From assembly GCA_002070375.1 (NCBI GenBank), contig MWDD01000018.1, forward strand, positions 1 through 50,576: 50,576 nucleotides of DNA, read 5' to 3'. The position numbers were made by a program, and so were the translations under genes. Of the stretch, positions 1 to 8,529 are shown piece by piece; within the stretch, counting starts at the first letter, position 1; each line of letters begins with the position of its first letter. The notes beneath the pieces are model-generated. The model worked only from the letters and a program-made list of their open reading frames with translations. It was not told where the DNA came from and did not search any database. This DNA is from a bacterium ADurb.Bin157 (GTDB lineage: Bacteria; Muiribacteriota; Ozemobacteria; Ozemobacterales; Ozemobacteraceae).

Positions 1-117
1 GCCTTCATGCAGCACTCTGGGCCCATGCATAAAATCGCTGACCCATAGCTCGCCAAAATTTGTGAACTCAAAGGCCCTGACGTCCTTGCAGCTCTCGTTG
101 GTGGTGGATTGGGGTGT
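1..117 (-). mobile_element. Fragment of a DDE (rve-type) transposase
   Basis: Reading the minus strand from 117 down to 1 gives an open frame containing NFGELWVSDFMHGPRV. This matches the start of an rve integrase catalytic core, where the first catalytic Asp lies in a W-x-x-D-F/V-M-H-G-P context. The frame is closed upstream by TAA at 118-120, and the minus-strand sequence beyond it does not resemble the HTH N-terminus such transposases carry. The piece may therefore be an insertion-sequence remnant or a frameshifted gene whose remainder lies left of the window. Family assignment beyond DDE/rve is not possible from 39 residues. Confidence 0.5.
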
Positions 118-380
118 TTAAGCGAGAGTCTGTTATCGGAGTTTGGTGGTAGATCGGGTTATTGGTTGATTTAAGTGTGGGCTTTTTGGGTAAAAAAAAT
201 CCGGGTATTAACCCGGACTGAAAAATAAGGAGGCAAACAAATCCATGAACAGTTTCGGACAAGTATGATGTTTTGTTTAGCATTAAGTTTTGGACATAGG
301 GCAACAACAACAGACATCAGCAAATATTGTGAAGCGATAAAATAGGTAGTCGGACGCTAACGAATATAAAATATTTTTAA
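118..380. other. Intergenic region with no supportable gene
   Basis: The longest frame here (minus strand) reads as low-complexity, non-family protein and is not credible. The only structure seen is the terminator hairpin at 192-217. A good Shine-Dalgarno-like AAGGAGG at 227-233 is followed by an ATG that closes after seven codons, so it is probably fortuitous or a leftover of a deleted gene. Confidence 0.4.
192..217 (-). terminator. Rho-independent terminator
   Basis: CCGGGT and ACCCGG form a perfect 6-bp stem with a 4-nt ATTA loop. On the minus strand it is followed by eight T residues. It would end transcripts coming leftward from the EamA transporter gene, although it lies about 160 bp beyond that stop codon. 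Confidence 0.6.
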
Positions 381-1250
381 TTATTTTTTTAAAGACACAA
401 AATAGTTGTTTAGGGCGAGTGAAATTATAATAAGTGCGGCTCCGGCTATAAGTCTTGAATAATTTATTTCGCCCTTATTAAAAAAGAAGTTTATAACAAG
501 CCCTGCGGGTATGAGGGCGTTATTCATTATGGCCATTGTTCCGTTGTCTACGAGTGTAACGCCTCTGTTCCATAAATAATAGCCTATGCCGGATGCGGCT
601 ATTCCAAGCCATAAGAGTGCAAACCATTGGGTTTGGTTTTGTGGGATCTTGGCCATGTCGCCTAATATGAAGAACGCGGTGGCGGAAACAATTACCGCAC
701 CTGAGTAAAACCAACCGATAATTTCGTGATGCTTTAATTCAGACAGATTTTTGTTGTTTTCATCTTGAGCTATTCTTTTGTAATAGACTTGCCCAAAAGC
801 AAAGCAAAAATTAGAGAGCTGAACTATTAAAAATCCGGTTAAAAAGCTCTCTTGCATCATGGTGTATTTTATTACGCCGGCACCTATTACTGAAATAAAC
901 GAGGTTAAAAAGAACTTTGATCTGAATTTTCGGTCAAAAAGATCGTTGAGCAACGAAACATAAATAGGGGTAAATATTGTGTACATCAAAACTTCTGCTA
1001 CTTGCAGATGAGAAAATGAAATATAAAGAAAAATGAACATGAAACCAAGCTGAGCTGCACCGGCTGTCATGAGTTTTAAGGCAAGCATTTGATTTATTTT
1101 TTTTAACCGTATAAAGGGCAAAAAAATCAAAAAAGCAAGCAAGTTTCTGGCAGATGCCGAAAAATAGACGTCGACCACACCGGTTAAACAGTTGCCGATA
1201 AGATTAAACGAAAAGGCCCAGATTAAAGTTGATATCCATAAAAATTTCAT
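381..1250 (-). CDS. EamA/DMT-family permease
   Basis: A 289-residue inner-membrane protein of the drug/metabolite transporter superfamily (two EamA repeats, about ten hydrophobic segments). Such carriers export or import amino acids, nucleosides or other metabolites; the substrate cannot be read from sequence. I place the start at the ATG ending at 1250 (protein begins MKFLWISTLIWAF), which is the usual EamA N-terminus and puts the first membrane helix at the start. The frame stays open to a TTG at 1340, but the extra 30 residues are polar and not family-like. It is transcribed away from the Sel1 gene, with a terminator downstream at 192-217. Confidence 0.8.
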   Translation of the reverse strand: MKFLWISTLIWAFSFNLIGNCLTGVVDVYFSASARNLLAFLIFLPFIRLKKINQMLALKLMTAGAAQLGFMFIFLYISFSHLQVAEVLMYTIFTPIYVSLLNDLFDRKFRSKFFLTSFISVIGAGVIKYTMMQESFLTGFLIVQLSNFCFAFGQVYYKRIAQDENNKNLSELKHHEIIGWFYSGAVIVSATAFFILGDMAKIPQNQTQWFALLWLGIAASGIGYYLWNRGVTLVDNGTMAIMNNALIPAGLVINFFFNKGEINYSRLIAGAALIIISLALNNYFVSLKK

Positions 1251-1424
1251 AAGCTTTGATATTTTGCGATGATAGTTTATTATGTGAAAATAAACAACTC
1301 TGAAATTGTGTCTAGACAACAAGTTAGAAGTATTAGGCAAAATTAAATGATTATATAAAATAAATGTAACATAAAGTCATGCTGAATCGTATTATGTATG
1401 ACCTGACAAAAGGAACCAGATCTT

Positions 1425-2069
1425 ATGAAAAAGCTCAGTAGTAAGGTTGTTTTGTTCGCTGTTTGTTTAGCTTGTGTACATGGAAGTTCTGTTTCACACG
1501 CTTTTGATAATGTTTTGGGTTCGGCAACTCTTGCTATTGCCGAAGATTTTTATTTTGGCAATAAGGTTGCTCCCGATTTTCAAAAAGCTTACAGCATATT
1601 TTTAAGTGAAGCCCGAAATAATAATTCCGTTGCACAAAAAAGACTCGGAGATTATTTTTCTGAGGGTCGTGCCGGGCCCCCTAATTACGAGTTGGCTTTT
1701 GATTGGTATTATAAGTCTGCTCTAAATAACAATACAGAAGCCCAGGTAATAGTAGCTGAAATGTACGGGAACGGCGACGGAGTTCTTCGAGACCCTTCAA
1801 AGGCCGTTGAATGGCTTTTAAAAGCAGCTAATAACGGATCGACCGAGGCAAAATTCATGTTGGGTGTAATTTACAACGAAGGGCAGGGAGTTTCGCAAGA
1901 TTATATCTCATCTTACATGTGGTTTTGTTTGGCGGCCGAATCGGGCAACGAATATGCGGACAGGGTAAAAGACTTCATGGCAGACAAATTATTAACAAGA
2001 TCTCAGTTAAAAAAAGCGATGGAATTGCTTGATAACTACCGAAAAAACGGCGTTTTTGCAAATAATTAA
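1425..2069 (+). CDS. Secreted Sel1-repeat (TPR-like) protein
   Basis: 214 residues. A Sec signal peptide occupies about residues 1-26, with likely cleavage after SHA. Then come three to four Sel1-like repeats of about 36 residues, recognisable by A-x-x-x-L-G-x-x-Y/F, the G-x-G-V-x-x-D turn and A-x-x-W/Y-x-x-x-A-A spacing, for example around 105-175. Sel1 repeats are alpha/alpha hairpins used for protein-protein contacts, often in envelope stress or adhesion; the partner here is unknown. AAAGGA about 12 nt upstream may serve as ribosome site. It stands alone between the divergent EamA gene and the next plus-strand gene. Confidence 0.8.
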   Translation: MKKLSSKVVLFAVCLACVHGSSVSHAFDNVLGSATLAIAEDFYFGNKVAPDFQKAYSIFLSEARNNNSVAQKRLGDYFSEGRAGPPNYELAFDWYYKSALNNNTEAQVIVAEMYGNGDGVLRDPSKAVEWLLKAANNGSTEAKFMLGVIYNEGQGVSQDYISSYMWFCLAAESGNEYADRVKDFMADKLLTRSQLKKAMELLDNYRKNGVFANN

Positions 2070-2120
2070 TCAAATCAACAAAAGAATGTTATTATTACTT
2101 TAAGTCGGAGATTCTAATAA

Positions 2121-2621
2121 ATGATAAAAGTAATAGTTAATGATTTGATGCAAAAGGGATACGAGTACTACCTGACAAAAGAACCGGGCTGCGATTTTGC
2201 AGAGGGCTTCGACCCTGATCTTACTCCCAAAGAAATGCTCGAATTAGGCGTCTTTGGCGGCAAATACATGACAGACTGTCGCAGTGAGTTTCCCGAAGAC
2301 TGGTACGAAAAAGCAAAATTATGCCACGAATTTTCTAATCCACAACTTAATTATTTTAAAGTGTTAGCCTCTCAGCCTTTGTCTGTTTGGCGCGAAAAGG
2401 GCTGGATATACCACGAAGACCCGCGCGGATGGTTTCAGTGGTATTGCCGATATTTTATGGGCCGAAGATGCCCTGATGATGAGCGGCAAATTCGCAGATG
2501 GAAGGCTATGAAACGCCATATAATTCAGGTTCGCCGTAATTGTGTTTCCGGCGATATACGATGCCGGCCACGGCAACGTCAGGCCCTTTTGCAATGGGCA
2601 TATGACAGCAGAATTATGTGA
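2121..2621 (+). CDS. Conserved protein of unknown function, Trp/Arg-rich C-terminus
   Basis: 166 residues, no signal peptide or membrane segment. I do not recognise a named family. The central block (about residues 88-135: W-x-x-x-G-W-I, DPRGWFQWYCRYF, MGRR, DDERQIRRW) is dense in Trp, Tyr, Arg and Asp and looks strongly constrained, as in a compact enzymatic or nucleic-acid-binding domain. The C-terminal 40 residues are strongly basic, with several Cys (C141, C147). It begins 51 bp after the Sel1 stop and precedes the TetR promoter, so it could be co-transcribed with the Sel1 gene. Function unknown. Confidence 0.65.
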   Translation: MIKVIVNDLMQKGYEYYLTKEPGCDFAEGFDPDLTPKEMLELGVFGGKYMTDCRSEFPEDWYEKAKLCHEFSNPQLNYFKVLASQPLSVWREKGWIYHEDPRGWFQWYCRYFMGRRCPDDERQIRRWKAMKRHIIQVRRNCVSGDIRCRPRQRQALLQWAYDSRIM

Positions 2622-2659
2622 AATTACCAATGACTGTTAAAAATAATTGAAAATTTGTG

Positions 2660-2706
2660 TTGACATGCAATTGAAAAAAAAGTATGGTTAGTTAACGGTA
2701 ACTAAC
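2660..2706 (+). promoter_or_regulatory. Promoter with palindromic TetR operator
   Basis: TTGACA (2660-2665), a 17-bp spacer and TATGGT (2683-2688) form a sigma70-type promoter. An inverted repeat with 8-bp arms GTTAGTTA and TAACTAAC and a 4-bp centre (2687-2706) begins inside the -10 box and covers the start point. This is the classic layout for autorepression by the TetR protein encoded immediately downstream. Confidence 0.75.
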
Positions 2707-2725
2707 ATAAAGAAGTTTGGTAAAA

Positions 2726-3310
2726 ATGATTCAAGAAAAATTAACAAAAAGACAGAAAGAAATTATTGATACCGCACTTAGCTTAACAGCAAGAGGCGGA
2801 ATTCAAAATTTAACAATACGAAATCTGGCCGAAAATCTTGGTATCACCGAGCCGGCTATTTATCGACATTTTAAAAATAAATCTGAAATTGTTAAAACAA
2901 TGATTAAAAATTTTGAGGTCGCGGGCAACCAAAAAATAGCATCGGTCAGCAACGAAGGAATAACCGGTGTTGAAAAATTTGTGAAAAGCCGTTTTGCTTT
3001 AGTGGCTAATAATCCGCCGTTGGCGAAAGTTCTTTTCAGCGAGGAGCTTTTTATGGATGAGCCCGAATACGGCGAGCTTTTGATGAATATGATGCATAAG
3101 CACAAAGATTCGTTAAAAGTCATGCTTTTAAAGGCGCAAAAAGACGGCGACATCAGAAACGATATTGAATCTGACATGCTTTTTCGTTTAATAATGGGGC
3201 CGGTTCGGTTGTTGATCAAACAATGGGGTCTTACCGGCTCTTCATTTGATTTGATTGAAAAGGGTGATTTACTCTGGGAGTCATTAAAAAAGACGCTCAA
3301 GTTACAATAA
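2726..3310 (+). CDS. TetR-family transcriptional repressor
   Basis: 194 residues. The N-terminal HTH (about 5-50) has the usual TetR pattern: I-x-x-x-A-L-x-L, then LTIRNLAENLGITEPAIYRHFKNK. The C-terminal half is the helical ligand-binding and dimerisation domain. I prefer the ATG at 2726 over the in-frame TTG at 2717; AAGAAG lies about 10 nt upstream. The gene lies just behind a palindrome over its own promoter and 34 bp before hcp, so it most likely represses itself and hcp together, responding to a nitrosative or redox signal. The ligand is inferred from the neighbour only. Confidence 0.88.
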   Translation: MIQEKLTKRQKEIIDTALSLTARGGIQNLTIRNLAENLGITEPAIYRHFKNKSEIVKTMIKNFEVAGNQKIASVSNEGITGVEKFVKSRFALVANNPPLAKVLFSEELFMDEPEYGELLMNMMHKHKDSLKVMLLKAQKDGDIRNDIESDMLFRLIMGPVRLLIKQWGLTGSSFDLIEKGDLLWESLKKTLKLQ

Positions 3311-3344
3311 ATGCCATAATTGGTAAATAAACGGAGGTTTTAGA

Positions 3345-4883
3345 ATGGGAATGTTTTGTTATCAATGTCAGGAAACTGCAAAAAATTCAGGGTGTACAAT
3401 TCAGGGTGTGTGTGGCAAAAAAGCGGATACAGCTAATTTACAAGATAAGTTAATTCAGCAGTTAAAAATTATCGCTTGCAGTTTAAAACCCTCGCTTGAA
3501 CTTGGTCGTTTTATTTGTAATTCTTTGTTTATGACCATAACCAATGCGAATTTTGACGATGCAAGAATCAATAAACAAATCGCAGAAGCTCAAAAACTAT
3601 TGGGCGGAAAAACTTGCGATGCCCCCTTAGGCGTTCTCTCAGCTGAAAACGAAGATGTAAGGTCATTAAGAGAGCTTTTAACCTACGGTTTAAAGGGAAT
3701 CGCCGCTTATGCCGAACACGCATGTGTTTTGGGCAAAGAAGACATGAGTATTTATGAATTTATGTTCAAAGCTCTTGCCGGTATGACTAAAAACCTTTCG
3801 GCAGACGAACTCATCGCCCTTAATCTCGAATGCGGCAACGTAGCCGTTACCACTATGGCTCTTCTTGATTCGGCCAACACAAGCACTTACGGCAATCCCG
3901 AAATTACCAAAGTTAAAATCGGTGTCGGCAATCGCCCCGGAATCCTGGTATCAGGACACGATTTGCTCGACATGAAAGAATTGCTCGAACAAACAAAAGA
4001 CCGGGGAATCGATATTTATACTCACGGTGAAATGCTTCCTACGCATTATTATCCCGAATTAAAGAAATATCCGCACCTTTACGGCAATTACGGCAACGCT
4101 TGGTTTAAGCAGAATACAGAATTCGCTTCGTTTAACGGGCCGATTCTTATGACAACCAACTGCATTACTCCCGTTCAAGAAAGCTATAAAAACAGAATTT
4201 TCACAACAGGCATGGCCGGTTACCCCGAAGTGCCTCATATCGCAGATCGTGAACCCGGCAAACAAAAAGACTTCTCTGCCATCATCAAATTGGCTGAAAC
4301 TTGCCCCCCTCCGACAGAAATTGAAAAAGGCGAAATCGTTGGCGGCTTTGCGCACAATCAGGTGCTTGCTTTGGCCGACAAAGTTGTTGAAGCTGTTAAG
4401 AGCGGTGCTATCAAGCGCTTTGTGGTTATGGCGGGCTGCGATGGCAGACACAAAAGCCGCGAATACTTCACAGACGTAGCCAAAAAACTGCCCGAAGGAA
4501 CAATTATTCTGACCGCAGGCTGCGCAAAATATCGCTATAACAAGCTCGAATTAGGTGATATCGGCGGGATCCCCAGAGTTCTTGATGCGGGACAGTGCAA
4601 CGACAGCTATTCGCTGGCCATAATTGCTCTCAAGCTTAAAGAAGTATTTGGCCTTGACGATGTTAACAAACTGCCTCTTTCGTTTGACATCGCTTGGTAT
4701 GAACAAAAAGCGGTAGCCGTGTTGCTTGCTCTTTTGGCCTTAGGGTTCAAGAATATGCGCCTTGGCCCGACTCTTCCCGCTTTCTTGTCGCCGGGCGTGG
4801 CAAAAGTGCTGGTAGAAACCTTCGGCATCAAACCCACTGCCGACGCTGACTCTGATGTAGCCGCCATGATGGCCGGCAACTGA
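3345..4883 (+). CDS. hcp: Hybrid cluster protein (hydroxylamine/NO reductase)
   Basis: 512 residues, cytoplasmic Fe-S enzyme that reduces hydroxylamine in vitro and NO in vivo, protecting anaerobes from nitrosative stress. N-terminal cysteines C5, C8, C17 and C23 show the C-x2-C-x8-C-x5-C spacing of the anaerobe-type [4Fe-4S] class. All hybrid-cluster ligands are present: H205 (SGHD), E229 (THGE), C273 (TTNC), the persulfide Cys C365 (MAGC), C393, C418, and the E453-x-K455 pair (WYEQK). It is slightly shorter than the usual 540-550 residues. GGAGG lies 7 nt before the ATG. It forms an operon with the upstream TetR and ends at a strong terminator. Confidence 0.95.
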   Translation: MGMFCYQCQETAKNSGCTIQGVCGKKADTANLQDKLIQQLKIIACSLKPSLELGRFICNSLFMTITNANFDDARINKQIAEAQKLLGGKTCDAPLGVLSAENEDVRSLRELLTYGLKGIAAYAEHACVLGKEDMSIYEFMFKALAGMTKNLSADELIALNLECGNVAVTTMALLDSANTSTYGNPEITKVKIGVGNRPGILVSGHDLLDMKELLEQTKDRGIDIYTHGEMLPTHYYPELKKYPHLYGNYGNAWFKQNTEFASFNGPILMTTNCITPVQESYKNRIFTTGMAGYPEVPHIADREPGKQKDFSAIIKLAETCPPPTEIEKGEIVGGFAHNQVLALADKVVEAVKSGAIKRFVVMAGCDGRHKSREYFTDVAKKLPEGTIILTAGCAKYRYNKLELGDIGGIPRVLDAGQCNDSYSLAIIALKLKEVFGLDDVNKLPLSFDIAWYEQKAVAVLLALLALGFKNMRLGPTLPAFLSPGVAKVLVETFGIKPTADADSDVAAMMAGN

Positions 4884-4901
4884 TCGTTAAAATATTAAAT
4901 T

Positions 4902-4941
4902 ACGGTCATACAAAGCTGATGCTTTGTGTGACCGTTTTTTT
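4902..4941 (+). terminator. Rho-independent terminator after hcp
   Basis: Arms ACGGTCA-t-ACAAAGC and GCTTTGT-g-TGACCGT pair across a TGAT loop, followed by a run of seven T. It closes the TetR-hcp operon. Confidence 0.85.
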
Positions 4942-5057
4942 ATGTCTAATTTTCGCAATTATGTCAAAAGCATCTCTTGACAGCGGCGGTAAAATTAAGT
5001 AGTTTCTTGCTTACGCAAAATTTGGTTTTTATGCGAATCTGTTCAATAAAGGTGTAT

Positions 5058-6458
5058 ATGAATTTAGACAATTCTATTGTTATTCTGTATGTTGTTTTAG
5101 TTGTTTTTATTGGTTTTTTCTGCGCACGCCGCACCAAATCGTTTAACGATTTTGCCATTTCTGACATGAATTTTGGTGGTTTTGCAATTTTTGCAACTTT
5201 AAGCGCAACGTTTATCGGGGGCGGTTATTCTTTCGGCAACGCCGCCAAAGTATTTGATTCCGGCATATTTTACAGTGTTGCCCTTATTGGTTTCAGCTTA
5301 CAGATAATACTTGTGGGCATTTTTATTGCTCCTAAAATGTCGGCTCACGACGGAGCAGTTTCGGTGGGCGACATTTTGGAGCCAACTTATGGTAAACCCG
5401 CGCGCGTCATCGGCGGTTTGCTCAGCTTTGTGAGCTGTGCCGGTATATTGGGTGCGCAGCTTGGAGCAATGGGTTTGATAATAAACACATTTTTGGGTAT
5501 TTCGATTGCTTCGAGTATCGTTATCGGTTGTCTGATAGTCATGCTTTATTCAACAGTCGGCGGCATAAGCGCGGTTGTCTGGACCGACGTGTTGCAGTTT
5601 TGTCTTTTGATTGTTGCGGTTCCCGTCATTTTTTGCCTCGGCCTGAACGAATGCGGCGGCTGGTCTGAATTGATAGCAAAGTTGCCCGCACAACATTTAA
5701 AGATTATTCCCGAGGGCTCATCTGTTTTGCAGTTTGTGTCTTTGTTCTTAGTGTTTGTGTTAGGCGAAACTCTTGTCCCGCCATATGTTCAGCGTCTTTT
5801 GGTGAGTAAAGACAAAAAAAAGCTTGCCGGCGCAACAATCGGCAGCGGTTTGTTGTCTGTTCCTTTCTTTTTGATTGCGGGCGGTTTGGGGCTTATCGCA
5901 ATGGTTTTGCTTCCCGAGATTAACAGCAATGCAGTGTTTCCGTCGATGATAAATCTTTTGGTGCCGATCGGTTTAAAGGGAATTGTCATATCGGGTGTTG
6001 TCGCTATTATCATGTCTTCGGCTGACTCGTTTTTGCTCAGTTCTTCAGTTGGAATAGTTCAAGACGTATTTATGCCTTTAACTTCAGATAAATGGCATGA
6101 CGACAAGTATAAATTCAGGCTTGCAAGAGTTGTTAACCTGGTAACAGGTTTGTCTGCCATGACTATTTCAATGTTTATCCCAAATATGCTCGACATCCTC
6201 GTTTTTGCCTATAATTTTTGGGCGCCAATGATTTTGGTTCAGCTTATTGCCGCATTGCTCAAAAAGACTGTTACAAAAGCATCGTTTTTTGGCGGTTTTG
6301 CAGGCGGTTTAGTCGGTTCTGTCTTATGGAACATGTTCGGCTCAAAGATTTTGCCCATAGACAGCATAATAGTCGGCGTTGTGTGCAATTTTGCCGTGTT
6401 TTATATTATGAATATGCGCTCAAAGCCGGCATCAGTCGGTTCTGAGGCGGTTGCTTAA
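5058..6458 (+). CDS. Sodium:solute symporter (SSS family)
   Basis: 466 residues, polytopic (about 13 membrane helices), SSS/PutP-PanF superfamily: Na+-coupled uptake of an organic solute. Family features include the early helix with SATFIGGGY (about residues 45-55), the GGISAVVWTDVLQ segment and the later ISGVVAIIMSSADSFLLSSS stretch matching the helix that contributes to the Na+ site. The start is the ATG at 5058 (MNLDNS), with AAAGGTG 3 nt upstream; the frame extends to 4977, but the extra residues are not family-like. A TTGACA at 4977-4982 may be its -35 box. The substrate is not determinable. Its stop overlaps the convergent CLC gene by 4 bp. Confidence 0.87.
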   Translation: MNLDNSIVILYVVLVVFIGFFCARRTKSFNDFAISDMNFGGFAIFATLSATFIGGGYSFGNAAKVFDSGIFYSVALIGFSLQIILVGIFIAPKMSAHDGAVSVGDILEPTYGKPARVIGGLLSFVSCAGILGAQLGAMGLIINTFLGISIASSIVIGCLIVMLYSTVGGISAVVWTDVLQFCLLIVAVPVIFCLGLNECGGWSELIAKLPAQHLKIIPEGSSVLQFVSLFLVFVLGETLVPPYVQRLLVSKDKKKLAGATIGSGLLSVPFFLIAGGLGLIAMVLLPEINSNAVFPSMINLLVPIGLKGIVISGVVAIIMSSADSFLLSSSVGIVQDVFMPLTSDKWHDDKYKFRLARVVNLVTGLSAMTISMFIPNMLDILVFAYNFWAPMILVQLIAALLKKTVTKASFFGGFAGGLVGSVLWNMFGSKILPIDSIIVGVVCNFAVFYIMNMRSKPASVGSEAVA

Positions 6459-7741
6459 GATTCTTTACCGAATCTTTTTTCCAGGTCCAGTTGCAAGAGT
6501 TCGTCGTATATGGGTTTGTTCTTGAAGAATTCGGGAACTGCATATGCGACGATTGCAACGACCATTAGCGGAAGCAGCAGTAAGAATTCGTTCGTCATTT
6601 CCAAAATAAGAATTATTCCGGTGACAGGCCCGCGCACTACCGCAGAGAACATGCCAACCATGCCCAGCACGAGAAATATGATTAAATGAAATGTGCCCGG
6701 GTGAACCATGTTAACAAAATGGTGAAAAATGGCCCCCGTAATGCAGCCGAGCAACAAAATCGGCGCAAAAATGCCGCCCGGGGCGCCCGTGTTGTAACTG
6801 AGAATTGTAAGTAAAAACCTCGCAATAAGGTAAACAAGCAGTATTTTAGCCGGGATAAGGCCGGTGAAAACAAGGTCTGTAAGCTGATGACCGCTGCCGA
6901 GAATTTCGGGGTAGTAAAAGCCCGAAAACCCGAATAAAACGCCAAGCGCGATGCCCAGCCCAAACTTGATTCTGCCAAAGAGCTTGATAGATTTTATAAG
7001 GCAAAGATTGAAGCCGAGGCCTACGAGCCCTATTACCACGCCAAAGAGCACGCACCACAAAATTAGTTTCATGTCGGGGTAATACAATGTTTTTAGCCTA
7101 TATATCGGGCTCTGCCCCAAAAGCATGCGGCAAACCAAATTTGCAGAGATATTCGAGCAAAAAGCTACCGTCAGACTGAATCGGTCAAGCTTCAGATGTA
7201 GTTCTTCGATTATGAACATCAGCCCCGCAAGAGGTGCGTTAAAGGCTGCTGCCAGCCCTGAGCCCGCCCCCGCGCACAAAAGAAGGCGCCGTTCGTTTTC
7301 ATCAGATTTGAATACGTTTGAACACAGCGCCCCCGTAGCAGCACCCATTTGAACGGTTGGCCCTTCGCGCCCCAGCGCTAAGCCTGAGCCTATGCCTATT
7401 ATGCCGCCGAAAAACTTAACCAGAATTACAGGCAGCGCCCTGAGCTTAAACCCATTATGCAATACGCCCTTTAGGTGCGGTATTCCGCTGCCTGAGGCTT
7501 CGGGCGCCCATTTTCTTAAGCCTATAAGTATAGCCGCCATACAAACGGCAAAAAGCAAAGACGGCGCGACGGCGTGATAATCGCGCATTAGTTTGAAAAC
7601 TATCGCTCTTACATGTTCTGCTTTTTCGAGTCCGATTCTGAAAGCTACGGCGAGAAGGCCCGAAAAAGCGCCTACGATTATTGATTTAAGCGCAAGCTTT
7701 CTTCTTTGAAGATAAACTATTTTTTTATCGCAGTGATTCAT
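6455..7741 (-). CDS. CLC-family chloride channel or Cl-/H+ antiporter
   Basis: 428 residues, inner membrane. The three CLC selectivity signatures are visible: GSGIP (84-88), GREGP (124-128) and the later G-G-I-F-A-P. E126 of GREGP is the gating glutamate needed for proton-coupled exchange, so an antiporter is possible. There is no C-terminal CBS pair. It starts 20 bp after the stop of the ferredoxin/small-subunit gene on the same strand, so it is probably the last gene of the Ehr-type operon. Shunting chloride could balance charge moved by that complex; this is inference from position only. Confidence 0.9.
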   Translation of the reverse strand: MNHCDKKIVYLQRRKLALKSIIVGAFSGLLAVAFRIGLEKAEHVRAIVFKLMRDYHAVAPSLLFAVCMAAILIGLRKWAPEASGSGIPHLKGVLHNGFKLRALPVILVKFFGGIIGIGSGLALGREGPTVQMGAATGALCSNVFKSDENERRLLLCAGAGSGLAAAFNAPLAGLMFIIEELHLKLDRFSLTVAFCSNISANLVCRMLLGQSPIYRLKTLYYPDMKLILWCVLFGVVIGLVGLGFNLCLIKSIKLFGRIKFGLGIALGVLFGFSGFYYPEILGSGHQLTDLVFTGLIPAKILLVYLIARFLLTILSYNTGAPGGIFAPILLLGCITGAIFHHFVNMVHPGTFHLIIFLVLGMVGMFSAVVRGPVTGIILILEMTNEFLLLLPLMVVAIVAYAVPEFFKNKPIYDELLQLDLEKRFGKES

Positions 7742-7761
7742 TTATACCAACATTATTATTT

Positions 7762-8520
7762 TTATTTGTGAGCACCCATAAATCTTAACATCGCGTCGAG
7801 TATTGTCCAGGGGTTCGGCGGGCAGCCCGGAACATAAAGGTCTACGGGTATCAAGTCTCCGATTCCGGCGTTGGTTTCAAAGTTATCTTTGAAAAGCCCG
7901 CCCGAAATAGCGCAAGCGCCCGTGGCAATAACTATGGCCGGCGCCGGCAAAGCCTGATAAGCTTTAATCAGAGCCTGCTTCATGTTTTGTGTTACCGGCC
8001 CAGTTACCAAAAGCCCGTCTGCGTGACGCGGAGAAGCGACAAAGGTGATTCCGAAGCGCGCCATGTCAAAAGTCGGTGTCGTTAAAACGTTGCAGTCGGC
8101 TTCACAGGCATTGCATCCGCCCGCGCTCACCTGACGCAGTTTTAACGAACGCCCAAACAAGCGCTTGAGTTCTGCGCCCATTTCTTCTAATTTTGCATAG
8201 CTTTCATCGCTTACTTTAAGCGCTTCAAGAGAATTCGTACCCATAGAAAATTCATTCGTGAACGATATTGCAGAGCCGGGGCACTTTACTTCACATTCTC
8301 TGCAAAATAAACATCGTCCTAAATCTATTGTTATTTTGCCGTTAATTTTTGATACAGCCTGAGTAGGGCACAAATCAACGCATTTTTGACATGCGGCTTG
8401 GCATTTATCGGCTTTTATTATGGGCCTCCCCGCGTATCTCGGGTCCATTACGGGCATTTTTTGCGGGAACGGGTATGTTCTGTTTTGTTGGTGTATTCTG
8501 GCTTTTATAACTTTTAGCAT
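7762..8520 (-). CDS. Hyf/Ehr-type complex: ferredoxin fused to small (NuoB-like) subunit
   Basis: 252 residues. Residues 35-95 form a two-cluster ferredoxin (C40, C44, C47, C51; C70, C73, C76, C80), equivalent to HyfH/NuoI. Residues 120-252 are the NuoB/HyfI-type small subunit with all four ligands of the proximal [4Fe-4S] cluster: C136, C139, C203 (GAC) and C233 (PGCPP). These are separate genes in formate hydrogenlyase and fused here. The protein carries electrons to the membrane arm. AGAGG precedes the ATG at 8520. It lies 9 bp after the large-subunit gene. The intact cluster shows the complex is still redox-active although the catalytic subunit lacks nickel ligands. Confidence 0.88.
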   Translation of the reverse strand: MLKVIKARIHQQNRTYPFPQKMPVMDPRYAGRPIIKADKCQAACQKCVDLCPTQAVSKINGKITIDLGRCLFCRECEVKCPGSAISFTNEFSMGTNSLEALKVSDESYAKLEEMGAELKRLFGRSLKLRQVSAGGCNACEADCNVLTTPTFDMARFGITFVASPRHADGLLVTGPVTQNMKQALIKAYQALPAPAIVIATGACAISGGLFKDNFETNAGIGDLIPVDLYVPGCPPNPWTILDAMLRFMGAHK

Positions 8521-8529
8521 ATTAACCTC

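Noticed and set aside
68..310. 80-codon minus-strand open frame near the left edge
   Set aside because: No family features; it overlaps the terminator hairpin and is out of frame with the transposase fragment.
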